From Arthrobacter sp. Soil763 (GTDB lineage Bacteria > Actinomycetota > Actinomycetes > Actinomycetales > Micrococcaceae), in contig NZ_LMSH01000001.1 in the NCBI RefSeq assembly GCF_001428365.1, forward strand, positions 545,255 through 609,254: a DNA stretch of 64,000 bases. Reading direction: 5' to 3'. Shown here one piece after another: positions 36,769 to 46,307 of this stretch; the first letter of the stretch is position 1, and each line of letters starts with the position of its first letter. The notes below the pieces were generated by a model. It did not search any database and was not told the origin of the DNA. It worked only from the letters and a program-made list of their open reading frames with translations. Both the position numbers and the translations under genes were made by a program.

Positions 36769-38451
36769 GTGGCTCATATTGACGTTTCCGGCATCGACTA
36801 CTTCCTCTCCGACGGCACCCAGCTGCTCAACCAGGTGACCTTCAAGGTTCCGGACGGCACCAAGACGGCGCTGATCGGACCGAACGGAACGGGCAAGACG
36901 ACGCTCTTCCGGATCATCGCCGGGGATCTCGTTCCGGACGAGGGCGTGGTCGGCCGGTCCGGGAACATGGGCATCATGCGGCAGTTCGTCGGGCAGGTAC
37001 GGGACGGCTCAACAGTCCGCGACCTGCTGGTCTCCGCCGCACCGCCGGCCTTGGCCGCCGCGGCCCGCGCGGTCGACGCCGCGGAGCTGGCCATGGTCGA
37101 GCACGACGATGAACCCACCCAGATGGCGTACGCCCAGGCGATCGTGGACTGGGGCGACGCCGGCGGCTACGACGTCGAAACCGTCTGGGATGAGGTCTGC
37201 ATGGCGGCCCTGGGCCTGCCCTTCGACCGCGCCCAGCACCGCCCGGCCTCCAGCCTCTCCGGTGGCGAGCAGAAGCGTCTGGTCCTGGAGGCGCTGTTCG
37301 CCGGACCTGATGAACTGCTGCTCCTCGACGAACCGGACAACTACCTGGACGTGCCCGGCAAACGCTGGTTGGAAGCCAAACTCAACGAGTCAAAGAAGAC
37401 CGTGCTGTTCATCAGCCACGACCGCGAGCTGCTGAACAACGCCGCCGGACGGATCGTGACCCTGGAGCCGGGGATCAACGGTGCCGGCGCCTGGATCCAC
37501 GGCGGCGGTTTCGGCACCTACGTGGACGCCCGCGCGGACCGCAACGCCCGTTTCGAGGAACTCCGCAAGCGCTGGGACGAGGAGCACGTCAAGCTCAAGG
37601 AACTCGTCAACATGTACAAGAACAAGGCCGCGTTCCGCTCCGACATGGCCAACCGCTACCACGCCGCGCAGACCCGGCTGGCAAAGTTCCTCGAGGCCGG
37701 TCCGCCCGAGGCGCTGCCGATCGAGCAGAACGTGCAGATGCGGCTGAAGGGCGGACGCACCGCCAAGCGCGCCATCGTGGCCGAAAAGCTGGAGCTCACC
37801 GGGCTGATGAAGCCGTTCTCCACCGAGGTCTGGTTCGGCGACCGCGTCGGCGTGCTTGGCTCCAACGGGTCCGGCAAGAGCCACTTCCTGCGCCTGCTCG
37901 CCACCGGCGGCACCGACCCTGAGCGCGAGCACCTGCCGGTCTCCGACGTCGAGATCGCGGAGGTTCCGCACGAGGGAACGGTGAAGCTCGGCGCCCGGAT
38001 CCGGCCCGGGTTCTTCGCCCAGACCCACGTCCGTCCCGACCTGCTCGGCAAGACCCTGCTGGAAATCCTGCACCGCGGCGACGAGCACCGTTCCGGCCTG
38101 GGCCGCGAGGCGGCAGCCGGGGCGCTGGACGGCTACGGCCTCGCCGGGCAGTCCGAGCAGAAGTACGAATCCCTCTCCGGCGGCCAGCAGGCCCGGTTCC
38201 AGATCCTGCTGCTGCAGCTCTCCGGTGCCACCCTGCTGCTCCTCGACGAGCCCACGGACAACCTTGACCTGCACTCCGCCGAGGCGCTGGAACGGGCCAT
38301 CGACCACTTCGAGGGCACGGTCCTGGCCGTCACCCACGACCGCTGGTTCGCCCGGACCTTCGACCGGTTCCTGGTCTTCGGCTCCGACGGCAAGGTCTAC
38401 GAATCGGCCGAGCCGGTGTGGGACGAGCATCGGGTCGCCCGCGCCCGCTGA
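36769..38451 (+). CDS. ABC-F ATP-binding protein
   Basis: Soluble protein of 560 residues with two ABC domains and no membrane part, as in ribosome-binding ABC-F proteins. Walker A motifs are GPNGTGKTTLF and GSNGSGKSHFL; signatures are SLSGGEQKRLVL and SLSGGQQARFQIL; Walker B motifs end LLLDEPDNYLD and LLLDEPTDNLD. A charged inter-domain linker (about 255-330) matches the P-site tRNA interaction arm. It could be a translation factor or an antibiotic-protection protein; the sequence alone does not decide. GTG start at 36769. Confidence 0.93.
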   Translation: MAHIDVSGIDYFLSDGTQLLNQVTFKVPDGTKTALIGPNGTGKTTLFRIIAGDLVPDEGVVGRSGNMGIMRQFVGQVRDGSTVRDLLVSAAPPALAAAARAVDAAELAMVEHDDEPTQMAYAQAIVDWGDAGGYDVETVWDEVCMAALGLPFDRAQHRPASSLSGGEQKRLVLEALFAGPDELLLLDEPDNYLDVPGKRWLEAKLNESKKTVLFISHDRELLNNAAGRIVTLEPGINGAGAWIHGGGFGTYVDARADRNARFEELRKRWDEEHVKLKELVNMYKNKAAFRSDMANRYHAAQTRLAKFLEAGPPEALPIEQNVQMRLKGGRTAKRAIVAEKLELTGLMKPFSTEVWFGDRVGVLGSNGSGKSHFLRLLATGGTDPEREHLPVSDVEIAEVPHEGTVKLGARIRPGFFAQTHVRPDLLGKTLLEILHRGDEHRSGLGREAAAGALDGYGLAGQSEQKYESLSGGQQARFQILLLQLSGATLLLLDEPTDNLDLHSAEALERAIDHFEGTVLAVTHDRWFARTFDRFLVFGSDGKVYESAEPVWDEHRVARAR

Positions 38452-38463
38452 CCCACCAGATGA

Positions 38464-38490
38464 TGATCATTTGTGATTAATTGATCATTT
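38464..38490. promoter_or_regulatory. Direct repeats upstream of the DeoR-family gene
   Basis: TGATCATTT occurs at 38464-38472 and 38482-38490, 18 bp apart, in an AT-rich gap just before the DeoR-family start. ATGATCAT (38463-38470) is also palindromic. This is a candidate operator for autoregulation of the DeoR-MFS pair. Confidence 0.5.
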
Positions 38491-38507
38491 TCCAATATCA
38501 TTTACTC

Positions 38508-39275
38508 ATGACCACCGAGGAGCGACACCGCCGGATCGGCGAACTCCTGCGCCAGCGGGAGCACATGAGCGTCGACGAGCTGATGGCGGAGTGCGGTGCC
38601 TCGGGCGCCACGATTCGCCGCGACCTCGATGCGCTGGCGCTGCGCGGCGTCCTCCGCCGGGTCCACGGCGGCGCCCGCAGCCTCGTTTCCCGCGGCGAGA
38701 ACCCCGAGTACGGGCAGCGTGCGCTCGAGGATCACGACGCCAAGGTGCGCATCGCGGCCGGCGTGGCCGCCCTGCTGCAGGACCGTGGGCACGTCTGGCT
38801 GGACAGCGGCACCACCGCCACCGAGGTGGCACGCCAGCTGCGGGACCGGGACCTGACGGTCATGCCGATGTCGCTGCAGGCGGTCAACGCCATGACCAGC
38901 GCCTCCCCGCGCCTGCGTCCCGAGCTGCTGCTCCCCGGCGGAAGCCTCACCCCCGGTGAACTCTCCTTCCGCGGACCCCTGACCGAATCCAACATCCGCG
39001 CGCTGCGGTTCGACGCCGCCGTCCTCACCCCGTGCGCTGTGAACCTCCGCGACGGCCTCCTGGCCCACGACCTGGCCGATGCTGCAGTCAAACGCGCCGG
39101 CCTGGAGTCGGCCGCCCGCGTGATCGCCGCCTGCTCGGAAGCCAAGTGGGATGCCACCGCCGTCGCGTTGGTCGCCGGGCTCGACGCCGTCGACATCCTC
39201 GTGACAGACAAAGACCTTGGTCCGGCGGAACGCGCCGAACTCGCCCGACATTCGGTGGAAGCAGTGATCGTATGA
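38508..39275 (+). CDS. DeoR/GlpR-family transcriptional regulator
   Basis: 255 residues. N-terminal HTH in TTEERHRRIGELLRQREHMS then VDELMAECGASGATIRRDLD and VLRRVHGGA, the family signature. The C-terminal DeoRC effector domain (VWLDSGTTATEVARQL; AACSEAKWD) normally binds a phosphorylated sugar. The start is the ATG at 38508, which gives the canonical N-terminus; an upstream ATG reads operator DNA. The stop overlaps the MFS start by 4 bp, so it probably controls that transporter. Confidence 0.94.
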   Translation: MTTEERHRRIGELLRQREHMSVDELMAECGASGATIRRDLDALALRGVLRRVHGGARSLVSRGENPEYGQRALEDHDAKVRIAAGVAALLQDRGHVWLDSGTTATEVARQLRDRDLTVMPMSLQAVNAMTSASPRLRPELLLPGGSLTPGELSFRGPLTESNIRALRFDAAVLTPCAVNLRDGLLAHDLADAAVKRAGLESAARVIAACSEAKWDATAVALVAGLDAVDILVTDKDLGPAERAELARHSVEAVIV

Positions 39276-40456
39276 CAAGCACGACAACCGGCCGGCAGCT
39301 GAACACCGCGGCCGCCGCCACCTTCCTGGTCTTCGGGATCAACGGCCTGGTCTTCGCCAGCTGGGCGGCCAGGATTCCGGCCGTGACGGAGGCCCTGCAG
39401 ATCTCCTCGGGCCAGATGGGCACGCTGCTGCTGTGCGTCGCCGCCGGGTCGCTGATTGCCCTGCCCACCGCCGGCTGGGTGGTCGGCCGGCTCGGGACCG
39501 CCAACACGGTCCGCGCGGCCGGAGTCGTCGCAGCAGCCGCCGGCGTCGGGATCGCGCTGTCCCTCAGCGCCGCGTCCACCGTTGGGACGGCCGTCGCTCT
39601 GTTCTTCTTCGGCATCGGCATCGGCCTGTGGGATGTCTCGCAGAACATCGAGGGCGCCGATGTGGAACACCGGCTGGGCCGGACCATCATGCCGCAGTTC
39701 CACGCGGCCTTCAGCGGCGGCGCCTTTGTCGGCGCGCTGGTCGGCGCCGGCCTGTCCCGGATCGGCGTCGGCCTGCCGGCGCACCTGCTGGTGATCGCCG
39801 GCGTGGTGCTCGTCGCCGCCCTGGTGGCACCCCGCTATTTCCTGCCGCATGTGCCGGCGCCGGCCGCCGCAGACCGGGACGGTGCGCCCCGCGCCGCCTC
39901 GGCGTGGCGCGACGGCCGCACGCTGCTGATCGGCGTCGTGGTCCTGGGCGCCACCCTGACCGAGGGCGCGGGCAACGACTGGATCGCGAAGGCCGCCGTC
40001 GACGGCCTCGGCGCCGAGCAGTCCACCGGTGCCCTGCTCTTCGCGGTGTTCGTGCTGGCCATGACCGCCATGCGGTTCTTCGGCGGCCGCGCGATCGACC
40101 TGTACGGACGCGTCGCGGTGCTGCGGGCCAGCATGGCCGCAGCCGCCGCCGGGCTGGGGCTCTTCGTCCTGGCCGGCAACATCTGGCTGGCCACCGCCGG
40201 TGCCGCGCTGTGGGGCGTGGGCGCCGCGCTGGCCTTCCCGATGGGCATGTCCGCTGCGGCGGACGACCCCCGGCACGCGGCGGCCCGGGTCTCGGTCGTG
40301 TCCACCATCGGCTACATCGCCTTCCTGGCCGGCCCGCCGCTGCTGGGCTACCTGGGCGACCTGACCGGCATCCGGCTGGCACTGCTGGCCATCGGCGTCC
40401 CGATTCTCGGCGCACTGCTGCTCGCCGGCGCCGCGAAGCCGCTGCGCGCCGGTTAG
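39272..40456 (+). CDS. Major facilitator superfamily transporter
   Basis: 394 residues with about twelve TM helices, without signal peptide. The N-terminal half begins TTGRQLNTAAAATFLVFGIN and contains FASWAARIPAVTEALQIS, resembling the YbjJ/fucose-permease-like branch. The central loop is short. The substrate is unknown; the coupled DeoR-family gene suggests a sugar or sugar derivative, or an efflux role. ATG 39272 overlaps the regulator stop. Confidence 0.92.
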   Translation: MTSTTTGRQLNTAAAATFLVFGINGLVFASWAARIPAVTEALQISSGQMGTLLLCVAAGSLIALPTAGWVVGRLGTANTVRAAGVVAAAAGVGIALSLSAASTVGTAVALFFFGIGIGLWDVSQNIEGADVEHRLGRTIMPQFHAAFSGGAFVGALVGAGLSRIGVGLPAHLLVIAGVVLVAALVAPRYFLPHVPAPAAADRDGAPRAASAWRDGRTLLIGVVVLGATLTEGAGNDWIAKAAVDGLGAEQSTGALLFAVFVLAMTAMRFFGGRAIDLYGRVAVLRASMAAAAAGLGLFVLAGNIWLATAGAALWGVGAALAFPMGMSAAADDPRHAAARVSVVSTIGYIAFLAGPPLLGYLGDLTGIRLALLAIGVPILGALLLAGAAKPLRAG

Positions 40457-40491
40457 GCACCCGGTCCCGGGCCCGGCAGTAGGGTGGGGAA

Positions 40492-41994
40492 ATGCGAAGC
40501 ATACTGGGGAGGACGCCGCACCGACTGGAGAGGCTGGACCGCAGGCTGGTGCAGTCGGTCTCCAGCCTTCCCGGCGGGAGCCACGATGATTTCTTCCGCC
40601 GGCTGTCGGCGGCTGCGAACAACGGCAAACTCTGGCTGGGGGTCGCCGCGGTGATGGCGCTGCTGCCGGGCAGGACCCGGCGCGCGGCCCTGCACGGGGT
40701 GCTCGCCCAGGGCGTCGCGTCCGCCGTGACCAACCTGGTCTTCAAGACCCTGCTCCCGCGGGCGCGCCCGCTGCCGGAGCACCTGCCGGTGTTCCGTTTC
40801 GTTCATCCGCAGCCGACCAGCTCCTCGATGCCTTCGGGGCACTCGGCCTCCGCCGCCGCGTTCGCGCTCGGTGTGGGGCTGGTTCAGCCGGCCCTGGGCG
40901 CGGCGCTGGCGCCCGTGGCCGCCGGGGTGGCCTATTCGCGGGTCCACACCGGTGCGCACTGGCCCTCCGACGTCTTCTTCGGCTCAGCGATCGGCGCCGG
41001 CGCGGCACTTGTGACCCGCCGGTGGTGGCCGGTGCGGCCACCGTTCCCCGCGCTCCGGCGCACTCCGGTGGAGGCGGCGGCGCTGCCCGGCGGCGAGGGC
41101 CTGGGGATTGCGGTCAACACCCTCGGCGGCTCCTATGCCGATGAGACCGCGGCCGCCCTCCAGGAAGTATTCCCGAAAGCGTATATACATGAGATCTCGC
41201 CTGACGGTGAGGTGGAGGCCGAGATCGAGGCGGTGGCGGCGCGGCCCGGCCTCAAGGCGCTCGGCGTCTGGGGCGGCGACGGCACCGTAGGAACCGCGGC
41301 CGCGGCCGCGGCCGCGCACGCCCTGCCCCTGCTGGTGCTGCCCGGCGGGACGCTGAACCATTTCGCCCGCGACGCCGGCACCGGCACGCTGCGCGCCGCC
41401 GTCGACGCGGCCGCCGCCGGGGACGCCGCCCGGGCGGACCTGGGCCGGGTCACGGTGGAGCGGGGGCTGCCGGAGCACCCCGAGCGGTTGGAGCTGCCGA
41501 TGCTGAACACGGCGAGCATCGGCCTCTACCCCAATCTGGTGCGCCGGCGCGAACAGCTCCAGCCTGCCCTCGGCAAGCCGCTGGCCGGGGTCGTCGCCAT
41601 GTTCCGCACCTTCGCCGCGGGCACGCCCAGCACGTTGGTGGTGGACGGCGTGCGGCACAAACTGTGGATCCTCTACGTGGGGCGGGGACGCTACTACCCC
41701 CGTGACCACGCCCCGCTGGTGCGCCCCGTGCTCGACGACGGCGTGCTGGACCTCCGCATGATCACCGCGGACGAGTCCTTCGCCCGGGTGCGCCTGCTCT
41801 GGGCGGTGCTGACCGGAACCGTGGCCAGCTCCCGGATCACCCACCTGAGCGAGGCGCGCCGGGTGCGGGTCGAGCCCGCCGCCGGCACCATGGTGCTGGC
41901 CGTGGACGGTGAGGTCATGCCGGGCGTGCGGGCCGTGGAATTCTCCGTGGAACCCCGCGGGCTGGTGTACTACTGCCCGCCGCCGGAGTCCTGA
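40492..41994 (+). CDS. PAP2 phosphatase-diacylglycerol kinase fusion
   Basis: 500 residues joining two lipid-metabolism domains. Residues about 30-180 form a PAP2-type phosphatase with KTLLPRARP, MPSGHSAS and YSRVHTGAHWPSD. Residues about 195-495 form a diacylglycerol-kinase catalytic domain with the nucleotide-binding LGVWGGDGTVG and LPGGTLNHFARD. One half removes phosphate from a lipid phosphate while the other phosphorylates lipid, suggesting processing of undecaprenyl-, phosphatidyl- or diacylglycerol-type substrates. Starts at ATG 40492 without a strong SD. Confidence 0.93.
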   Translation: MRSILGRTPHRLERLDRRLVQSVSSLPGGSHDDFFRRLSAAANNGKLWLGVAAVMALLPGRTRRAALHGVLAQGVASAVTNLVFKTLLPRARPLPEHLPVFRFVHPQPTSSSMPSGHSASAAAFALGVGLVQPALGAALAPVAAGVAYSRVHTGAHWPSDVFFGSAIGAGAALVTRRWWPVRPPFPALRRTPVEAAALPGGEGLGIAVNTLGGSYADETAAALQEVFPKAYIHEISPDGEVEAEIEAVAARPGLKALGVWGGDGTVGTAAAAAAAHALPLLVLPGGTLNHFARDAGTGTLRAAVDAAAAGDAARADLGRVTVERGLPEHPERLELPMLNTASIGLYPNLVRRREQLQPALGKPLAGVVAMFRTFAAGTPSTLVVDGVRHKLWILYVGRGRYYPRDHAPLVRPVLDDGVLDLRMITADESFARVRLLWAVLTGTVASSRITHLSEARRVRVEPAAGTMVLAVDGEVMPGVRAVEFSVEPRGLVYYCPPPES

Positions 41995-42116
41995 GCGGTC
42001 ATCCCCGCGGACTACCCTGATTGGCCCCTGAATCATCCCTGAGAGCGGCGAAATGCGGCGGCGGCGTCGGTAGCGTGGTGGATACACAACCACACGCGAC
42101 GCAAAGGAACGCTTCC

Positions 42117-43061
42117 ATGATCGAAGCACGCGGCCTGACCAAGGTCTACGGCGGGAAAACCGCCGTCGACGGGGTCAGCTTCACCGTCGAGGCAGGCCGG
42201 GTCACCGGCTTCCTTGGCCCCAACGGCGCCGGCAAGTCCACCACCATGCGCATGATCATGGGCCTGGACCGGCCGACGTCGGGCACCGTCACCGTCAACG
42301 GCGTACCCTTCGACCGCCACCAGGCCCCGCTGCGCGACGTCGGCGTCCTGCTGGACGCAAAGGCCGTCCACACGAGCCGGTCGGCCTACAACCATCTGCT
42401 CGCCATGGCCGCGACGCACGGCATCCCGAAGAAGCGCGTGCGCGAAGTCATTGAGATGACCGGCCTGGCCGACGTCGCCCGGAAGAAGGTCGGCGGCTTC
42501 TCGCTCGGCATGGGTCAGCGCCTGGGCATCGCCGCGGCGCTGCTCGGCGACCCGCAGACGGTCATCCTGGACGAGCCGGTCAACGGCCTCGACCCTGAAG
42601 GGGTCGTCTGGGTCCGGAACCTGGTCAAGTACCTCGCCGCCGAGGGCCGAACCGTGTTCCTCTCCAGCCACCTCATGAGCGAGATGGCCCTCACCGCGGA
42701 CCACCTGATCGTGATCGGCCGCGGCCGGATCATCGCCGACGCCCCGATCCAGGAGATCATCACCGGACGCGGCCGGATCCGGACCCGAGTCCGCACAGAC
42801 CAGCCGGACCAGCTGCTGCGGCTGCTCGCAGGCGACGGCGTCTCCGTGGAAATGCAGGAAAACGAACTGCTGGAGGTCACCGGCCTGGACCCGCGGCACA
42901 TCGCGCGCACCGCGCTGGACCACCGGGTCATGATCTACGAACTCACCCCGCTGCAGGCCAGCCTCGAGGAGGCCTACATGGAACTGACCAAGGATGAGGT
43001 CGAATACCACTCATTGATCACCGCCGGGGCCACCGCCCCCGCCCAGTCCGGAGGCAACTAA
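42117..43061 (+). CDS. ABC-2-type exporter ATP-binding protein
   Basis: 314 residues. Walker A FLGPNGAGKSTTMRM, signature GFSLGMGQRLGIAAAL, Walker B VILDEPVNGLDPEG and the downstream VFLSSHLMSEM are intact. A C-terminal accessory domain (about 220-314) is of the drug-export DrrA/NatA type. It starts at ATG 42117 with SD AAAGGAA, 122 bp after the lipid kinase. It forms a four-gene unit with the permease, kinase and regulator that follow at 3 bp, 9 bp and a 4-bp overlap. Confidence 0.94.
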   Translation: MIEARGLTKVYGGKTAVDGVSFTVEAGRVTGFLGPNGAGKSTTMRMIMGLDRPTSGTVTVNGVPFDRHQAPLRDVGVLLDAKAVHTSRSAYNHLLAMAATHGIPKKRVREVIEMTGLADVARKKVGGFSLGMGQRLGIAAALLGDPQTVILDEPVNGLDPEGVVWVRNLVKYLAAEGRTVFLSSHLMSEMALTADHLIVIGRGRIIADAPIQEIITGRGRIRTRVRTDQPDQLLRLLAGDGVSVEMQENELLEVTGLDPRHIARTALDHRVMIYELTPLQASLEEAYMELTKDEVEYHSLITAGATAPAQSGGN

Positions 43062-43064
43062 GCC

Positions 43065-43955
43065 ATGAGCCCCACCACCTTTGAATCCGGCCCGGCGGCC
43101 GCCGGCGCGCCTGCCGGCACCGCCCGCAGCGGCGACAGCCTCAGCACCGGACCCGGACCGTCCTTTTTGCGGGTCCTGAACTCCGAAGCCATCAAGTTCA
43201 GCACCCTGCTGTCCACCCTGATCCTGCTGGCCTCCACCGCCGTTGTGCTGGTGGGCTTCGGCGCGCTGTCCGCCTGGGGAACCGGCCAGTTTGCCCGCGC
43301 CGCCGAGACCGACCAGGGCGCCGCGGCCGCCTTTGCCGCGCAGGGCAGCGAACTTGCCCTCGGTGCCCCGACCTCCGGGATCCCCTTCGCCCAGCTGATC
43401 CTCGGCTCCCTCGGCGTCCTGCTGATGAGCTCGGAATTCACCACCGGGATGGCCCGGTCCACCTTCGCCGCGGTCCCCAAACGGACCCCGGCGTTCCTGG
43501 CCAAACTGCTGGTGGTCGTGGTGACCGCCTTCGCCCTCACTGCAGTGTCCGCCTACCTGGCCGGCCTGGTATCCCTGCCGATCCTGGACCACTACGGCCT
43601 GCCGCTGGACCTGGGCAGCGCCCAGTCGGTCAAACTTCTGCTGGTCAACAGCGCTTACGTCGCCGCCGTTGCGGCGATCGGCCTGGCCCTCGGTGCCCTG
43701 CTGCGCAACTCCGCGGGCGGCATCATGAGCCTGGTCGGGCTGTTCTTCGTGCTGCCGATCGTCTTCCAGCTGATCCCCGGCGACTTCTTCGAAGAGGCCA
43801 GGAAGTACCTTCCCGGTAACACCGTGCAGGCAATGACGGCCACCGAACACTTCCCGGACACGCTGGAAGCCTGGCAGGCCGCGCTGGTTCTAGGCGCGTG
43901 GGTGGTGGTCCCGGTGGTGCTCGCCGGCATCCTGCTCAAGAAGCGGGACGTTTAG
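43065..43955 (+). CDS. ABC-2-type exporter permease
   Basis: 296 residues with about six TM helices; a Gly/Ala-rich 30-residue cytoplasmic tail precedes the first helix (LLSTLILLASTAVVLVGFG). The segment GVLLMSSEFTTGMARSTFAA is typical of ABC-2 permeases. It lies 3 bp after the ATPase gene and is its partner. Substrate unknown. Confidence 0.9.
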   Translation: MSPTTFESGPAAAGAPAGTARSGDSLSTGPGPSFLRVLNSEAIKFSTLLSTLILLASTAVVLVGFGALSAWGTGQFARAAETDQGAAAAFAAQGSELALGAPTSGIPFAQLILGSLGVLLMSSEFTTGMARSTFAAVPKRTPAFLAKLLVVVVTAFALTAVSAYLAGLVSLPILDHYGLPLDLGSAQSVKLLLVNSAYVAAVAAIGLALGALLRNSAGGIMSLVGLFFVLPIVFQLIPGDFFEEARKYLPGNTVQAMTATEHFPDTLEAWQAALVLGAWVVVPVVLAGILLKKRDV

Positions 43956-43964
43956 GCTCGGTCC

Positions 43965-45287
43965 ATGATCGACGTGCTGCCCGCCGAGGACGCGCCCGCC
44001 ACCCAGGCCGGCGCGTCCTTCGCCGAAATCACGGCCCGCCGCCGGGGCCGGCTCCGGCGCTACCTGTACCGCCGTCCGCGGATGATGGACGCCGTCGTCG
44101 TGGCCGCCTACCTGCTCCTGGTGGCCCCGACGGCGGTGGACGCCGGGCTGGACGGGCAGTGGGCGGTGCCGCTGCTGCTCGGCGGTGTTGCGGGCGCGCT
44201 GCTGTTCCGGCGCAGGCATCCGGCAGCCGTGCTGGCTTCCGTCGCTGTCCTGGAATTTGCTGTCTCCGCCCTGCACCCGTGGGGTTCCAACGTCTCCGCG
44301 GGGCTGTGGTTCGCGCTGTACTCGGTGGCGCTGACCCGGCCGCGGCGATGGACCCTGATGGCGATGGCGACCGCCACCGCGCCGCTGCTGGCGCTGTACG
44401 CCGTGCTGGCCCTGGGGCCGCTCGACGGCCGCCTGCCGTCCATCTCGGACCACACCCCGGAAGACTTCCAGCTGATCAGCAGCATCGCGGCCGCGCTGGG
44501 CATCGTCCTGTCCAATGTGATCGCCGCCGGGATCGGCATCTCGGTCCGGCAGCGCCGTGACCACGAGCAGGAAATCGCAGCGTGGGCCAGGGCCACGGCC
44601 CAGCTCGGGTCGGCCACCGAACGCAACCGGATCGCCCGTGAAATGCACGACGTCGTGGCCCATTCGCTCACCGTCATGGTGACCCTCTCCGACGGGGCCG
44701 CCGTCGTTATGGGCAAGGACCCGGCGCGGGCCGCGGCGGTGCTGGGCGAACTGTCGCACACCGGCAGGACCGCGCTGGCGGACATGCGCCGCGTCCTCGG
44801 AGTCCTGCGCGAGGACACCCCGCCCGGCGCCGGTCCGTGGGAGCCGCTGGCGGCCGGCGGGAACCTCGCCAAGCTGCTGGCGGGCTTCCGCGCGGCCGGG
44901 CTGCCCCTCCACTACACCCAGTCCGGCCCGGCGCTGCCGGAGGACACCGCCTTCCAGTTGACCGTCTACCGCATCGTGCAGGAGTCACTGACGAATGTGC
45001 TGCGCTACGGCCGTGCGCTGGGCCGGGTGGATCTGAGGATCGAGCGGGACGGCGCCGCCGTGACCATTGAGGTGGTGGACGACGGGAAGGGCAGCGTCGA
45101 GCCCGCGGGACCGGCGCTCGGCTCCGGGCAGGGTCTGGCCGGCATGCGTGAACGCGCCCGGATTTACGCCGGCGACGTCGAAGCGGGCCCCGCTGGCGGC
45201 GGCGGCTGGCGGGTGCGCGTAGTTTTGAACCTCACCGATGACCTCCGCGGCGGCCAGAACGGCACCGACGACAAGGGAGAACCGTGA
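43965..45287 (+). CDS. Sensor histidine kinase (NarL-type)
   Basis: 440 residues. About five to six helices in residues 45-200, a short linker, then the HisKA_3 phosphoacceptor [17 protein letters not shown] and a HATPase_c domain ([38 protein letters not shown]). No sizeable extracellular sensor domain is seen. Sits 9 bp after the ABC permease and overlaps its response regulator by 4 bp. Confidence 0.94.
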   Translation: MIDVLPAEDAPATQAGASFAEITARRRGRLRRYLYRRPRMMDAVVVAAYLLLVAPTAVDAGLDGQWAVPLLLGGVAGALLFRRRHPAAVLASVAVLEFAVSALHPWGSNVSAGLWFALYSVALTRPRRWTLMAMATATAPLLALYAVLALGPLDGRLPSISDHTPEDFQLISSIAAALGIVLSNVIAAGIGISVRQRRDHEQEIAAWARATAQLGSATERNRIAREMHDVVAHSLTVMVTLSDGAAVVMGKDPARAAAVLGELSHTGRTALADMRRVLGVLREDTPPGAGPWEPLAAGGNLAKLLAGFRAAGLPLHYTQSGPALPEDTAFQLTVYRIVQESLTNVLRYGRALGRVDLRIERDGAAVTIEVVDDGKGSVEPAGPALGSGQGLAGMRERARIYAGDVEAGPAGGGGWRVRVVLNLTDDLRGGQNGTDDKGEP

Positions 45288-46030
45288 CCGACACCGGACA
45301 GATCCGGATCCTGCTGGTCGATGACCAGCCGCTGCTGCGGATGGGGTTCCGCCTGATCCTCGAGGGCGAGGACGACCTGTGCATCGTTGGGGAGGCCTCC
45401 GACGGCGCCGACGCCGTGCGCCGCGTCGCCGAGCTGCAGCCCGACGTCGTCCTGATGGACGTGCGGATGCCGGTCCTGGACGGCATCGAGGCCACCCGCG
45501 CCATCACCGGCGCCGGTTCGGCGGCACGGATCATCATCCTGACCACGTTCGACGTCGACGAATACGCCTTTGCCGGTTTGCAGGCGGGGGCCTCCGCCTT
45601 CCTGCTCAAGGATGTGGACCCCGCCGAACTGGTCAACGCGGTCCGCGTCGTGGCCAGCGGTGACGCGGTGGTGGCCCCGCGTATCACCCGGCGGCTGCTG
45701 GAAATCTTCGTGCGGAGCCCGGAGCCGGCCCGCGAGCCTGGCGCGGGCCCGGGAACGGGACCAGCCGCGCCGGACGCTTCCGGCTCCGCCGCCCGCGCGG
45801 CGCGGAATCCGCTGCTGGAGGACCTCACCCCGCGGGAAACCGAGGTGCTGGGCGCCATCTCGGAAGGACTTTCAAACGCCGAAATCGCACACCGCTACTT
45901 CCTCTCGGAGGCGACCGTGAAGACGCATGTGCGGCGCATCCTCAGCAAACTGCAGCTCCGCGACCGGGTCCAGGCTGTGGTGTACGCCTACGAGACCGGG
46001 CTGGTGGTGCCGAGCAACCCCGATTACTGA
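45284..46030 (+). CDS. NarL/FixJ response regulator
   Basis: 248 residues. Receiver [20 protein letters not shown] with the phosphoacceptor Asp in [13 protein letters not shown] and the conserved Lys in [12 protein letters not shown]. An Ala/Gly/Pro linker (about 148-178) leads to the Lux[24 protein letters not shown] then [20 protein letters not shown]. Fourth gene of the ABC-two-component unit and probably its regulator. Confidence 0.95.
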   Translation: MTDTGQIRILLVDDQPLLRMGFRLILEGEDDLCIVGEASDGADAVRRVAELQPDVVLMDVRMPVLDGIEATRAITGAGSAARIIILTTFDVDEYAFAGLQAGASAFLLKDVDPAELVNAVRVVASGDAVVAPRITRRLLEIFVRSPEPAREPGAGPGTGPAAPDASGSAARAARNPLLEDLTPRETEVLGAISEGLSNAEIAHRYFLSEATVKTHVRRILSKLQLRDRVQAVVYAYETGLVVPSNPDY

Positions 46031-46307
46031 TCAGGGGAAGCCCGGCGGAGCGGGCACGGCCCCGAATCTCCTGAAAGAGTGGTTTCACGCACTTCTAAGA
46101 ATTGACCGTCAGGCAACTTTATTTGCCTATGCGGCCTTTGGCTTGGCGATCGGCCCCAATCCCGGCGGCGTAATCTGTATGAGTGCACAGGACGGCGGTT
46201 CCACCCCGCGGTCTAGTGTGAAACGACACTGTGGCCCGCCGCACACCCCGCCTTGTACTGCCGGGCGCGGAGGCAGGGCCATCACCACCCAGTAAGGACG
46301 GCGCTTC
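46031..46307. promoter_or_regulatory. Promoter region of the amino-acid permease
   Basis: 277-bp gap without a credible gene. A -35-like TTGACC lies at 46102-46107 and is followed by the inverted repeat AGGCAA (46111-46116) / TTGCCT (46123-46128), which would cover a promoter spacer and could be an operator. No good -10 was fixed. Confidence 0.4.

Noticed and set aside
46081..46096. GGTTTCACGC as a possible further parS
   Set aside because: Only the left half matches; the palindrome is lost, and it is far from the cluster.
45927..46295. Frame overlapping the end of the response regulator and the permease promoter
   Set aside because: Out-of-frame shadow of the HTH region that runs into promoter DNA; no protein features.
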